This document shows, in pieces, positions 1-11,619 of a stretch of DNA of 64,000 bases. A program made the translations under genes and the position numbers. The notes under the pieces were generated by a model, which saw only the letters and a program-made list of their open reading frames with translations, was not told the origin of the DNA and ran no database searches. Position 1 is the stretch's first letter. The number at the start of each line of letters is the position of its first letter. The stretch comes from Ovis canadensis (lineage: Eukaryota > Chordata > Mammalia > Artiodactyla > Bovidae): positions 71,232,501-71,296,500 of the forward strand of contig NC_091263.1 in assembly GCF_042477335.2 (NCBI RefSeq). Reading direction: 5' to 3'.

Positions 1-610
1 TCTTGCCCTGGTCCCCTCGGTCTGAGCTGGCTGAATACAGTGGAAAACTAGCGTCGAGCTGGACACACCAGAATTTGAATCCTCGAGTGGACAGTTAAGT
101 GTCCTGTGACTTCAGATCTAAGAGTCTCTGCTTCCTTTTCAAGTATCGTGGGTTTATCAACACCTCCTACCCATGCAGGATTCCGCCCCTGCGGAGTCAC
201 CCCGACCCTTCTCCACCCTGGCTGTGGTGCAGAGGCTGAATCAAGGGATCCCTCGTCCTATCTACTGGCTCTTTTGTCCTCTGACTTCCAGTAGGATGTG
301 GCCCATGGGACAGTCAGGTGGGAGGATGGGAGGAGAATGGAATGGGGGGGGTGGTTATCCGCCCGCAGCTGCTCTCGCCACCTGGGGGACACAGGGATGG
401 GACCGCTCAGTTCCCTGGACTTCCCCTCCTGCAGGGAGCCCCCCTCCTACGGCTGCCTCTCCTGGGCTCTAGTAACGACCCCTGTCCCCCCAACTCAGGG
501 TGTCTGCCCTGGCTAGCCCTGCGGTGTCTCACCAGCCTTCATTGGTCTCCCTCACTCCCCTAACTTTGTAAACAGTCCCAAACTATAAATTGTCCCCAAC
601 TGTGCCTTTA

Positions 611-828
611 GGGACTTTCCTATAGCTCAGATGGTACAGAATCTGCCTGCGATGCAAGAGACCAGGGTTCGATCCCTGGGTCAGGAAGATTCCCTGGAGA
701 AGGGAAGGGCACCCCACTCCAGTATTCTTGCCTGGAGACTCCCATGGGCAGAGGAGGCTGGCAGGCTGTATGGCCCATGGGGTCCCAAAGACTGGGACAG
801 GACTGAGCGACTAACACTCACACACACA
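611..828 (+). mobile_element. Bov-tA SINE
   Basis: It has the tRNA-derived head (ctcagatggtacagaatc, ggttcgatccctgg) and BovB-derived body, ending in the gactgagcgactaac tail. An imperfect flanking duplication (gtgcctttt-like) lies at 602-610 and 832-840. Confidence 0.92.
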
Positions 829-999
829 ATGGTGCCTTTTGAGTGAAGCCTGTTTCTCTGCTGCGGGGCCGGCTCAACAACTACCTCGCTGGGTTTCTGG
901 AACGGGTCAATGTCTGCACAGCGGTTTATAAGGAAAGGCTGTATGGGCTTTGGAGAGCAGTAATGAGCATCATTAGGGGACCCGGCTGGAGGGCAGAGG

Positions 1000-1390
1000 C
1001 AGGCCTGGCGGCCGCTCCCTCATCAACCGCGATGGTGCCCGGAGCCGTGGGAGGCCTGGCCAGGAAGCCAGGGCTTTCTCGGGGCCCTGTTCCCGCAGCA
1101 GCGGCAGTGATCGCAGCGTGGCTCCCGGGGGCTCCTGGCCGGGGCTCAGCTGGCACGCGAGGCGGCCAGGGAGCCCCAGCGTGCGCCGGCCGCCAGCCGC
1201 TGACTCAGCACAACGCCCCCCTCCCCGCAGCGCCGGGTGGGAACCGGCGCCTCCGCGGCCCCGGCCCTCGGCCCTCTTCAGCGCCCCCTCCCCCGGAGCG
1301 GCCCCCGCCCAGAGGAGCGCTGGCTGCTGCCCGGGCCGCAGGGAACGCAGGCTCTGATGGTAGGCCGCCCCGACCTCCGCCCTGAAACGG
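1000..1390. promoter_or_regulatory. CpG island with no recognised gene, downstream of PPARG
   Basis: I count roughly 42 CpG in about 390 bp, with GC content near 75 percent, against a CpG-poor surround. It includes clustered GC boxes and an AP-1-like TGACTCA at about 1201. A TATA-like TTTATAAG lies near 924 on the plus strand. A plus-strand ORF (843-1385) overlaps it but looks like a by-product of GC richness. It could be a promoter for an unannotated transcript, an enhancer, or a gene-body-type orphan island. Confidence 0.55.
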
Positions 1391-1398
1391 GGACAGAG

Positions 1399-1498
1399 GG
1401 AGCCTCTGACTGTGCAGATGGGGAAACAGGCTCAGGGAAAGTGCAGACGGAGCCTCTGACTGTGCAGACGGGGAAACTGAAGCTCAGGGAAAGCGCCT
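1399..1498. repeat. 50-bp tandem duplication
   Basis: Two copies of a unit starting ggagcctctgactgtgcaga lie exactly 50 bp apart (agcctctgac at 1401 and 1451), each followed by ggggaaac and ctcaggga. The copies differ at a few bases. Confidence 0.85.
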
Positions 1499-1693
1499 TT
1501 CCAAGGTCCTGGGCCGATCACTGTCAGAACCCTAACAGGCTGCAGGCAGGATTCCCCCTCTGGTGGAGAAGAAACCATCTTGGTCACCAGCGGGCCCCAG
1601 TGGGTATGAGGATGCAGTAAGCTGTGTGAGGCTGTCTTTAGAAGATTGTCTTAAGAAGATTTGTCTTTAGAAGATTGTAATTGCCTAGGAGTT

Positions 1694-1733
1694 CAGTTCA
1701 GTTCAGTTCAGTCGCTCAGTCGTGTCCCACTCT
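1694..1733 (-). mobile_element. 40-bp micro-insertion of BovB/Bov SINE tail
   Basis: Only the last bases of the element (cgctcagtcgtgtcccact) and a (gttca) repeat tail are present. A perfect 13-bp duplication, TTGCCTAGGAGTT, flanks it at 1681-1693 and 1734-1746. Confidence 0.9.
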
Positions 1734-1780
1734 TTGCCTAGGAGTTAATACAGTGTAAACTTCAAGAGCCCACACTTGCA

Positions 1781-1990
1781 TCAGTTCAGTTCAATTCAGT
1801 CGCTCAGTCGTGTCCGACTCTTTGTGACCCCATGGACTGCGGCACGCCAGGCCTCCCTGTCCATCACCAACTCCCAGAGCTTACTCAAACTCATGTCCAT
1901 TGAGTCGGTGGTGCCACCCAACCATCTCATCCTCTGTTGTCCCCTTCTCCTCTGGCCTTCAATTTTTCCCAGCATCAGGATGGTACCTTT
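1781..1990 (-). mobile_element. BovB 3' fragment
   Basis: Antisense BovB 3' end: gttca tail repeats, cgctcagtcgtgtccgac, then the typical catctcatcctctg and cagcatcagg blocks. It is truncated at its 5' end. Confidence 0.9.
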
Positions 1991-2038
1991 CAAAATAAAT
2001 CCTAACTTTCAAAACAAACAAACAAAAAAAGCGGAGCG

Positions 2039-2155
2039 TATTTCTCTGGTGGTCCAATGACTTCACACTCCCAATGCCTGGGGCAAGGGTTTGATACCTG
2101 ATCAGAGAACTAAGATCCCCCATGCCTTGGGTGAGGCCAAAATTTTTTTAAAAAG
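2039..2155 (+). mobile_element. CHR-type SINE (short, decayed)
   Basis: tRNA-derived SINE with ctggtggtcca, a box-B-like gtttgatacctg and agaactaagatccc, ending in an A/T-rich tail. Confidence 0.75.
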
Positions 2156-2169
2156 GGGGAGGGGGAAGG

Positions 2170-2455
2170 GAACTTCCCTGGTGGTCCTGTGGTTAAGAAT
2201 GTGCTGTCCAATGCAGGGGACAAGGGTTCAATCCCTGGTCCAGGAAGATCCCACATGCCTTGAAGCAACTAAGCCCGTGTGCCTCAACTACTGAAGCCTG
2301 CGCACCCTAGAGCACAGGCTCCACAGCAAGAGAGGCTCCTGCAATGAGAGGCCAGGTCACCACAACTGAAAGCGGCCTGGACTCACCACTAGAGAAAGCC
2401 GGAGCACAGCAACGAAGACCCATCGCGGCCGAAAATGAATAAAAATTTTTTTTAA
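2170..2455 (+). mobile_element. CHR-1-type SINE
   Basis: Head acttccctggtggtcc, ggttcaatccctggtc, then the longer CHR-1 body (caactaagccc, gcaacgaagaccc) and an A-rich tail. Confidence 0.85.
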
Positions 2456-2489
2456 AAGAAGATTCTAATCGCTTCGGAACTCTAGGTGT

Positions 2490-2680
2490 GCCCCCCATAT
2501 GTGACCACCTCTAATCCTCACAACAACCTATAGGGATTGGGATCTCCACAAGTTAGATGTTGATGCTGAGGCCCAGAGACAGGAAGCAACCTACCTGAGG
2601 GTGCACAGCTTGTAAATGGCAGAGCTAACATTCAAACGTTAGTCTTTGATGCTGTTAAGCTTGTGCTCTGTCAACCAGGC
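2490..2680 (+). mobile_element. MIR SINE relic
   Basis: MIR core order: taatcctcacaacaacc, gaggcccagagac, gtgcacagcttgtaaatggc. Confidence 0.75.
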
Positions 2681-2709
2681 GATACTGCCTTTGGTTTTCC
2701 CAAAGACAG

Positions 2710-3312
2710 CTTTGTTGTTCAGTTGCTAGGTCGTGTCTGACTGTTTATGACCCCACGGACTGCAGCACTCCAGGCTTCCCTGTCCTTCACTAGCCCTTGG
2801 AGTTTGCTCAAATTCATGTCTGTTGAGTTGGTGATGCTATCTAACCATTTCATCATCTGTCTCCCCTTCTCCTTTTGCCTTCAATCTTTCCCAGCATCAG
2901 GGTCTTTCCCAATGAGTCAGCTCTCTGCATCAGGTGGCCAAAGTATTGGAGCTTCAGCATCAGTTCTTCCAATAAATATTCAGAGTCGAGTTCCTTTAGG
3001 AACAATTGGTTTGATCTCCCTGCTGTCCAAGGGACTCTTTAAGAGTCTTCTCCAGCACCACAATTCAAAAGTGTCGGTTCTTTAGCACGCCGTCTTCTTC
3101 ACAGCCCAGCTCTCACATCTGCACATGACCACTGGAAAAACCACAGTTGTGACCATCTGGACCTCTCTCAGCGGAGTGATGTTTCAGTTTTTTCATATGC
3201 TGTCTAGGTTTGTCACAGCTTTTCTTCCAAGGAGCAAGGGACTTTTAATTTCGTGGCTGCAGCCACTGTCTGCAGTGATTTTGGAGCCCAAGAAAATGCT
3301 GTCCTATAAATG
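2710..3312 (-). mobile_element. BovB LINE 3' end, about 600 bp
   Basis: Antisense BovB with successive consensus blocks: agttgctaggtcgtgtctga, ccaaagtattggagc, gactcttt/agagtcttctcc, catgaccactggaaaaacca, tgcagtgattttggagccca. It is an RTE-type LINE, widespread in ruminants and thought to have arrived by horizontal transfer. Truncated and not coding. Confidence 0.95.
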
Positions 3313-3379
3313 AAGCCTAGATGCGGTGGGCCTCAGAAGGCTGAAGGGCTAGCCTCAGCTGTGCGCCTCCCTATCTTTT

Positions 3380-3710
3380 CTGTAGCCTTGGGCTAACTCC
3401 TTCACCTCGCTTTCTTATCTGTGAATAATGGTGACCAGGCCTGCCCCACTTCCTTCCTGTGATACTCCGTAAGGCATGTACCTAGGTACTATCATTCCCA
3501 TTTTACAGGGTAACTGAGACCCACTCATTCCTTTATTCATGATGAATGAATTAGATGTAATTTCCTGAGGGGCTTCTAGAGGCCAGGTGCTATATCCCCA
3601 GAGAGGAAAGTGACTTGTCCAAGGCTACACACCTAGCATATAGCAGAGCTGAGCCTCAAACTGACATTGGAGACTCTAGACAGTCTTCCTGGCCTCCAGG
3701 GTTGCGGACA
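3380..3710 (+). mobile_element. MIR relic, split
   Basis: MIR-like blocks (cattcccattttacaggg; gtgacttgtccaaggctaca; agcagagctgagcctcaaac) are separated by about 80 bp of other sequence at 3525-3600. Confidence 0.55.
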
Positions 3711-3726
3711 AGTAGCCAGAGGGTCA

Positions 3727-3844
3727 CCGACTCAATGGACATGAGTCTGAGCTCCAGGAGCTGGTGAGGGACAGTGACGCCTGGCGTGCTGCAGTCCATG
3801 GGGTCGCACAGAGTCGGACACAACTGAGCGACTGAACTGAACTG
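3727..3844 (+). mobile_element. BovB 3' end, truncated, with target-site duplication
   Basis: 118 bp of the BovB 3' end (gactcaatggacatgagtct to gagcgactgaactgaactg). It is flanked by AGCCAGAGGGTCAC at 3713-3726 and AGCCAGAGGATCAC at 3845-3858 (13 of 14 identical). Confidence 0.92.
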
Positions 3845-4439
3845 AGCCAGAGGATCACAGTTTTCCAGCTCCAGCAGAAGGTCACTCAGATCCTCCTTAA
3901 GCCCAGTCCATGGCACTACATAGATCCCAGGAAGGACCCTCTTCCTGGGAACTTTTGGCCTGGAACATATTTACAAAACCCCAGAGGGGATGGAAATATC
4001 CTGGCCCGCTCCCTGCAGACCTAAATTAGCAATTTTCTTATACTTTATAACCCCTCTGGAAATGCAAACTATGTAATATTAATCTAAAATTAGGAGCATA
4101 AGTCACAAGAGAAAAGTCCCACTACTTCTGGAGAAAATGTTTTCCTAAGCCTCATCCTGGCATTTGCTCTAAATCCAAGCATAGTGTTTGTGCTTCAAAT
4201 AATTATTTTCTGCTGGTACTTATGGACTGGAGGCAGGATGCTTCTGAGAGAACCCATTTTTATGGCACTGTCAAATGCAGAAATCCAATCTCTTTACCCG
4301 GCTTTAGGACATCCAGGTAGGGCCTGGATACTTGAACAGGAAGAGCCTGTCCTGTGGACCCAGGATGCTTTCTCAAATGAAGGGCACTTTAATAATAACA
4401 AGGGCAATGGTGTTACTGGTAGCTGATGCAGATTAACTG

Positions 4440-4660
4440 GTTAAGATGTGCCAAGAAACCCTGTGAAGTGTCTTATAACCACTATTACATTTAATCCTCA
4501 CGATAACCCTGTAAGATGGGTATTATGATCCCATTTTACATTTGAGGTAATTAAGGCCTAAAAAGGTTAAGAGACTGGCCAAAAGCCATGCGGCTATAGA
4601 GCCAGTAGGCAGTGGAGTTAGAGTTTTAATCCAAGTCAGCCTAACACTAAAGTCCACGCA
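4440..4660 (+). mobile_element. MIR SINE relic
   Basis: MIR signature: acatttaatcctcacgataa, gatcccattttaca, gagccagtaggcagtgg. Confidence 0.8.
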
Positions 4661-4663
4661 AGG

Positions 4664-4800
4664 GGGTGTTCCCTAGTGGCCTAGTGGTTCGGATTTGGCG
4701 CTTTTGCTGCAGAGGCCTGGATTCAATCTCTGCTCAAGAACCATCCTGCACGCTGCGAGGCACAGCCAAAACACAAAACATCAAGAAAAAAAAATGAGGG
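4664..4800 (+). mobile_element. CHR-type SINE
   Basis: ttccctagtggcctagtggt head, gattcaatctctgctc box B, tail acagccaaaacac then poly-A. Confidence 0.8.
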
Positions 4801-6177
4801 TATCATTTCCCCTAAGAGCTGTGCTCTCCATGTGCCAGACAGTCCTAAGCGACTTACACGATACTTACACGGTACTTAAACGATAATCTCTCGATCGGCA
4901 CAAGCCCTCGCAGGACCTGGTTGCCTCCCTGTCCTTTGCTCAACAGTGCAGATACTCACACTAGCTCCGTGTTTGTCCTTCTGAGCGTCTCTGCTTAAAC
5001 TATGGAATTCAAATTCTTTGAGTAAATTAATCCTAGCCTCCTAGGACCCCGGGCATGTTTCTTAATTTCTTTGACCCTCAGGGTTTTCATCTGTCAACTG
5101 AGTTGGTTGGTCCCTTCATCTCTAATTTTCCAGAATTCCAGGACAAGCACACAGCCCATGTGGATATGGGCACAGGACGTGCAGGTGGGGTAGCAACGAC
5201 CCTCATAAGGTGCAGGAACTTTGTGGTGAGGCGGGTGTGAGGCTGGGCTCCTGGCAACAGTGACGGGTAGGCTGGCAGGGTCCTTCTGCCGAATGGTTGT
5301 AACCGGACCCCAGGGAATGCGGTGAGTCAGGACCTCCAGGTATGTGTGACCCCAGGGGCAGAGATGGGTCTATGCGGTAGAAAATCCCTGGGGGGGTCTG
5401 GAAGGGAGACAAGCTTCCTGCTCCTTCAGGTGGCTGTTCAGGGCTGGACCGCCACTGGAGGCATGTAGACAGGATCTGACTTCTAGAGAGATTTTTTTCC
5501 CCCAAATGCAAATTGGGTCACCTCCCTCTACTGCCCAGCCACATCCCCCGGATCCCTACTGCCGACAGATGCCGTCCTCAGCACGGGGCATGAGGCTGTC
5601 CCCGACTCGGCCACTCTCATCTCACGCTGGACGCTAGAGCAGGGGTCCCTGACATCTCGTTTTCTGAACACATTCTGTACAATCGCACTTCCGTGCTCCT
5701 TGGAGGGTCTCTGTGGACCCCTTCTCCCACCTCTGGGCAGTTCATCACTTGGGCTGAGTTGTGATGATGCATCTGACCTCGTTGCCATACTGTGGTCCCC
5801 TCCAGGGCGGGGCCCCATCACAGGCACCTCCACGTGGACGGGGATACCCATCATATACAAGCATGGAGTGAAGGCCAGGGATGTATAGAGACTGAGTGAG
5901 AATCACGAGAATGGAAGCAAACAGGGGCTGGGGGCCGAGGACCAGGATGAGGTGGGGAAGAGGGGGGTTGGCCCCCCTAGTGAAGACAGGCATCTCGGGC
6001 CCTTTGTCTTGTAAGCCCCAACTGTTCCAGCAAATCTGTAGCAAGAGGAAGGAGAAAGCAACGGCGTGATCCTCCTGAAAAGGAACTCTGGTTCCTTCTC
6101 TCAGGATTTAAAGCTGAAGTTCGCTTTCTTGAGGCGGCTCCACCCCCACCCCAGGTCCCCACGTGGTGGATGTGATA

Positions 6178-6275
6178 CTGTCTGTGGTTCTAGAGGGCTG
6201 AGCCCAGAAGCGGTCTCTCCTGAAGGCTCAGGGATCCTACATTTCTAGGGGCTCACTTCTGTAACCTGACTCTTT
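6178..6275. repeat. Diverged direct repeat, copy A
   Basis: It shares blocks tggttcta, gtctctcct and aacctgactcttt, in the same order and spacing, with 7434-7541. It does not match a repeat family I know. Confidence 0.5.
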
Positions 6276-7433
6276 CTGAAGGAATAGGTACCCGGGGGGT
6301 GGAGGGGTGGGGGAGATTCCCAACCCGTCACCCTGACCTGCTTTTATCAGTACCACATCCAGCAAGTTCGGGCCTGCCCACTAGAAGGATTCGCCTGGTA
6401 GCCTCGAGGGAACCACGGAAAACACACTGGAATCCAGGAGCAACTCAGTAAACCTACGCAGCAGTCTGCTCCCCCAGCCCTGCTGTGCTCAGCGGAGCTG
6501 ATGCAGCTGACCATCCCATTTCTGCACCACCCCCCTCACCCTGCTGGCCCCATGCTTCCCAAGACCCCAGTCCTCTTGCTCCTCATCCACTCCTTAAAAA
6601 AAGAAGCCCTTGGATCACTCCGTTTCCGGTCGTGTCTAGAGAAGCAGGGTGCGTGCAGCCACGGTTTCTGCCCTGGGTGCCCGTCCGCTCCTGCGCTCCA
6701 CGGCACAGATGGCGGGGGTGGAGAGAGCGGGGAGATGGGAGGATGGGACAGGAGCCAGGTGCTGGGGCAGGGCCCTCGTGGGAGCCTTGAATGCTGTTTC
6801 TTTCTTGCTCTTTTGGCTCTTGACCACAGTTAACTTTTCTTCCTATTTTTGTTAACACAAATCCCTAAGTGTGTTTGTGTCCAGAGAAAGTGCTATGAAT
6901 AACTGATGATACATTTGTTGATGATGAACTTGTGAATCATCCTGGGGAGAAAAAGGAGTCCAGAGAGCGGAGCGGGAGCTCTGGAGCCTGCCTATGACGT
7001 GTCGTAAAATATTTAGCGAATGATGGTCCAAACCACAGGGAAAAAGTCAGAGAGATGGGAATTTGAAAGCTGCCAGGATTTAAAAGCTGTTTAATGCTAA
7101 CCATCAGTGCCAGAGAGCTGAGAGCAGCTCCCTTCCTCCCTGCGCTGGCCCCGAGGGTGCGGAGAGGGCTTTGGACCAGCAGTGGCCGCGCTGAAAGGCT
7201 CTTTGTTCGAGCCCTCCTGTAAACAAGGGGTCTCCCCAGAGGTGGAATCCTCTCCTTGTCTTCTCACCGCACACTCTCTTTTTCCTCCACGAGGAACAGT
7301 AGGGAAGCCACTGGCTGCTTGGCATCAAAGGAGGAAAAACCACCCCCCATGATGGATCGGGCCTGTCACTTTCCCATGTTCTGAGGTCATTTACATAATG
7401 AGCTTGGTCCAGGGCCCCTGGATGACCTGGTCA

Positions 7434-7541
7434 TGTCTTTGGTTCTAAAGGTTTGAACTCTGCAGCTGTCTCTCCTAAAGGGTTAGTGACTTTGCATGTT
7501 TAGGACTGGGGTCAGGACTCACCTCCCTAACCTGACTCTTT
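7434..7541. repeat. Diverged direct repeat, copy B
   Basis: Partner of 6178-6275, about 1.26 kb away and about 10 bp longer owing to small insertions. Confidence 0.5.
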
Positions 7542-8767
7542 GGAGATCTGTTTATTTTGGGGTAAAGGATGAAAAGATTTGAACTGAAAGCTTCAAGTGT
7601 AAAGTTATGTTCTCCTCAGTATCAACACCAGGAGGAAGCCTAAACTAAGGGAGAAGCCACAGGGGGATAATTCAGGTCGGCAGAAACAATTATCTTGGAG
7701 AAGAGAGACCTCAGCATAGACTGCTGATGAAGCGTGCTTCAAAGTCATCATGTTGTCCATGGCTAAGCAACGCTAGTGAACTTGGTGGCTGCAATCAACT
7801 CATCTGTTCCCTGCGCCAAGAAGGCCTCTGCTTTTAGGGAATACGCCATCTGTTTTGCTGGGGAGGCATGTATTACCTAGACAGATAATTAGCCTTTGAG
7901 GTCACAAAAGTCAGAGCTCCCTGGGCAAGGTGACCCCAAGGAAGCCAGCAGGAAAACGTAGCAAAATTGCTCTAGATACATCGGGAACAGAACGTGGCCC
8001 TTTTCCCTCATCCGTGTTTTGGTTTGCTTTCCTTTTATGTTGTTATTCCTATAATTTTGCTTTCCTAGAATGTCTTTTCTTCCACTCTCTACCTGTCGCC
8101 GAGCCCAACATATATTTGAGGCCCGCTTGAATGAGTTTATAGTCACTCATGATGTTTTCAATCTTCATTGCTTTGACCTCCTATAGTACTTGGCATCCGA
8201 ACCATCCATCTGGCACACACTATGTAGTTTAATCTGCTTTTAAGAAGGATTCATCTCTTCTCGATTCAGTGGTAAGTTCTTTTGCCAGGTACCATGTCTA
8301 ATAACACTTCTGTGTTACCACGGCGTCTAGCCGTTAATACTTGCCACTGGGGTCTTTGCATACGCTTTGGTATCCTGTTAGAGGTCTGCTGCTGGTGAGT
8401 GAAAATCTTGGTTGAGACTAAGGAAGAAGATTGAATTCCTGGTTGGCCTAAGGATACGCCTCACATGAGTATATCCAGGTAAAGAAACACATGCCCTGAA
8501 CGGTTTTTGGTCCTGGAGTTCCATTCTTAGTTGTAATTTTTAAAGTAGACAGAAGGTTCAGAGAAGTTGTAAATTGAGTAAAAAATGACTTGAGTTAGAA
8601 TGAAAATTGATCAGCAGTTGCATCCACATTGTTTCACGTATTTAAGAAAGAAAGGAAAATGAAAAATAAAGATGGAAAAGGATGGAAGGAAGGGAAGGGA
8701 AATGAAAGGGAAAAAAATCCTGGAGAACGGGGTGGGGAACACAACAGACTCAGTCTTCAAATACGAC

Positions 8768-8979
8768 CAGTAATTTCATGATGTGGTAATTTTTAATATT
8801 AAAAGTAAATTGTAAATGTATCTTTATAAACAATATGCATAAAATAGATCTATTATTCTAAAACCTTTTCTTTTCTCAAATGCTTTTTCACAGTAATTTT
8901 TTTAGGTGTCAGATTTTTCCCTCAAAATAATAGTGCAACTGGAGAAGGAAGATGTCGCCAGTGAGCTCGGACTTCTCTG
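8768..8979 (-). other. PPARG: PPARG 3' UTR
   Basis: About 210 nt of A/T-rich sequence follow the stop codon on the gene strand, closely like the short 3' UTR known from other mammalian PPARG genes (block around TTATGCATATTGTTTATAAA, then the poly(A) signal). The exact cleavage site is inferred as roughly 20-30 nt past the signal. Confidence 0.8.
8792..8797 (-). terminator. PPARG: PPARG polyadenylation signal ATTAAA
   Basis: The gene strand reads AATATTAAAAATT here, giving the common variant signal ATTAAA about 185 nt past the stop. No AATAAA lies between the stop and this site. A pyrimidine-rich tract (gene strand) follows at 8721-8641. Confidence 0.7.
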
Positions 8980-9504
<525 letters not shown>

Positions 9505-9879
9505 TCATCTCCCCAGACCGGGGACTTTTCTGCTGGCATGTTTCTACTCATTCAGAAATCTCATTTTCAACTTCTGTTTCTTCCTGATGAGTCTATGTTT
9601 TATCACCTCTACTTACTTTCTTATCACAAGTTTAAACACACTTTGAAAACAAACTTTTGTCTTCTTTTTGCTTAATATAGCACATGCATTTTCAAAGAGA
9701 CAGTATTTTCAAATACTGTTACACTTTGGAAGGACAGACCAAATTTTAACACAGGCTTCTTCTGACTAGAGAGGCTGCAGGTAATTTTCACTTTCTTCTT
9801 TATATTTTCCTTATTTGAACTTTTAAACGGTGAATTTAAATTACTTTTAAGTTCTTAATGTTTTTGCTTCATGTAGATC

Positions 9880-11520
9880 TTTTTAGATTTATCCTTGAAT
9901 ACTTTCTAGAATTCTTTGCTTTCTTGAATTCTATACTTCTTTTTCATCACATTTTCTAATGTATCCCTGCTGATGTTTAGAAAAAAATGATTGATTTTGT
10001 TATATTGAATCTAGTCCAATTTCACTCTTATGGATTCAAATAGTTTTTATCATGGATTTTTAGAAAACTTTGGACAATTACATCTGCAAATAATCATAGT
10101 TTAAATTTATCTCTTCTTTTCCAGTGTTTGTAGCTCTCATTTCTTTTTCTTGTCATACTGCACTGGATAATACCTCTAAAATGGTATTAAATAATAGTAG
10201 TGTCGGGAGGCATTCTTATTTTATTCCTAACATTGAGGGAAATGCTTCTAACGGCTTATCACAAGTAGGATGTTTACTAGATTATGGCAGGTAGGTTTTT
10301 CTCCTGGCTCCCCCAGAGTTTTAAAGTGTTTTAATCAGGAATTTTGTTGCATTTCATCAAATGTTTTTAAGTTTTTCTATCTACAGTGATGAGCATGTGG
10401 TTTTCTGTTAATCTAGTGTAGTGGATTACATTCATAGATTTTCTTATACTCTTACACTCATTTGCTAATATTTTATTTTAGGGCTTTGAAATTTGTGAGA
10501 TTGGTCCAGAGCCTTCTTTTCTGTGTGCCACCCCTTGTCTATTGGCAGTAAATGTTAACTAGCCTTACAGACTGAGTTGAGACATTTTCCTTCTGTTTCT
10601 ATATAGTGATTTTCTATTCCTTGATGGTTTCTTGGCATTCATTTGCAGAACCATCTGAGGCTGGTGGTAAATCTGTGACTATCTTTAACTTTCCTCCTAT
10701 AGCTTTTACTTTCTTCAGGCTTTCTACTACTTATAAAGGAAAATTTTAGTAATTTACATCGGAATACAGTTGTACATAAAGTTCTCTTAGAGTCAGAGTC
10801 TCTATTATTTATATCTCCTTTAATTGAATGCGTTTTGTGTATCCTCTCATTTAAAATTTTTATTTGCCAGAGGCTTATCTATTTTCTGCTTTTTAAAAAA
10901 GCACAACTTTTGGTTTTACTGATCAACTCTGTTTTTGAAAACTGCCTTTTGTTTTCAATTTAGCTAGTTCATTCTTTTAAATTTCTTTAGGTTTATTTTT
11001 TCCTTCTTTTTCTCATTTCTTGGGTTGAATGGTTAATTTATTTAGTTTCAGTATTTCTTGTTTTCTGATGGATGAGTTTAAAGCTCTAAAATTTCCTCTG
11101 AGTGAAAGCCTATGGGGTGAAACAGTTTCACCCCACAGGCTTTGGTAAATCATCCTCTTACAGTTCTTTTCTAAACAGTCTGTTTTACTATTTTGATTTC
11201 ACTTTTAATCTTAGAGTTATTTAGAGATGGGCATCCCTGGTGGCTCAGCTGGTGAAGAATCTGCCCGAAATGTGGAAGACCTGGCTTCAATCCCTGGGTT
11301 GGGAAGATCCCTTGAAAGAGGGAATGGCTACCCACTGCAGGATTCTGGCCTGGAGTTTTCCACGGACTGTATAGTCCATGGGGCTGCAAAGAGATGGACA
11401 CGACTGAGTGACTTTCACTTGACTTAGAGACATGTTTTTAGATTTCCAAGTGGAAAGGCTGAGTGTTTCTGTTTTTTCTAATTTCTGAGTTTGTTGCATT
11501 GTGGTGAGAATACAAGATTC
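9880..11520 (-). mobile_element. Old L1 relic, interrupted by a SINE
   Basis: A/T-rich antisense L1 ORF2-like sequence (blocks such as aggaattttgttgcatttca and gttgcattgtggtgaga). The order fits L1 read from the minus strand, heavily diverged. A Bov-tA at 11224-11407 splits it. Confidence 0.6.
11224..11407 (+). mobile_element. Bov-tA SINE nested in L1
   Basis: gggcatccctggtggctcag head, caatccctgggttgggaag, ends gacacgactgagtgac. L1-like sequence continues on both sides. Confidence 0.9.
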
Positions 11521-11619
11521 TCTCACTGAGACTCAGCAGAGGGGTGCAGAGAGTACATATGGCATTTAAGATACTCACTTGATATTTTATATTGATTCAA
11601 ATTTTAGCTCTTGAAGGCC

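Larger units (their letters stand above)
1..8767. other. 3' flank of PPARG (intergenic)
   Basis: No exon of a neighbouring gene is recognised. In mammals TSEN2 follows PPARG, but no TSEN2-like peptide is seen here. 1-600 is GC-rich unique sequence; 600-4800 is a repeat cluster; 4800-8700 is mostly unique with one diverged repeat pair (6178/7434). A block near 920-1000 and another at 6940-7090 (containing a CRE-like TATGACGTG) look like possible conserved noncoding DNA, by inference only. Confidence 0.7.

Noticed and set aside
611..690. Possible tRNA gene
   Set aside because: The box B-like ggttcgatccctgg belongs to the tRNA-derived head of a Bov-tA SINE; there is no complete cloverleaf. The same holds for the other SINE heads.
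843..1385. 180-codon plus-strand ORF over the CpG island
   Set aside because: Low-complexity Pro/Ala/Arg-rich translation expected from GC-rich DNA; no domain or splice evidence.
2747..3085. 112-codon plus-strand ORF
   Set aside because: Antisense strand of a BovB fragment, not a gene.
1..8700. TSEN2 or another neighbouring gene
   Set aside because: No exon-like peptide recognised; the region is 3' flank with repeats.
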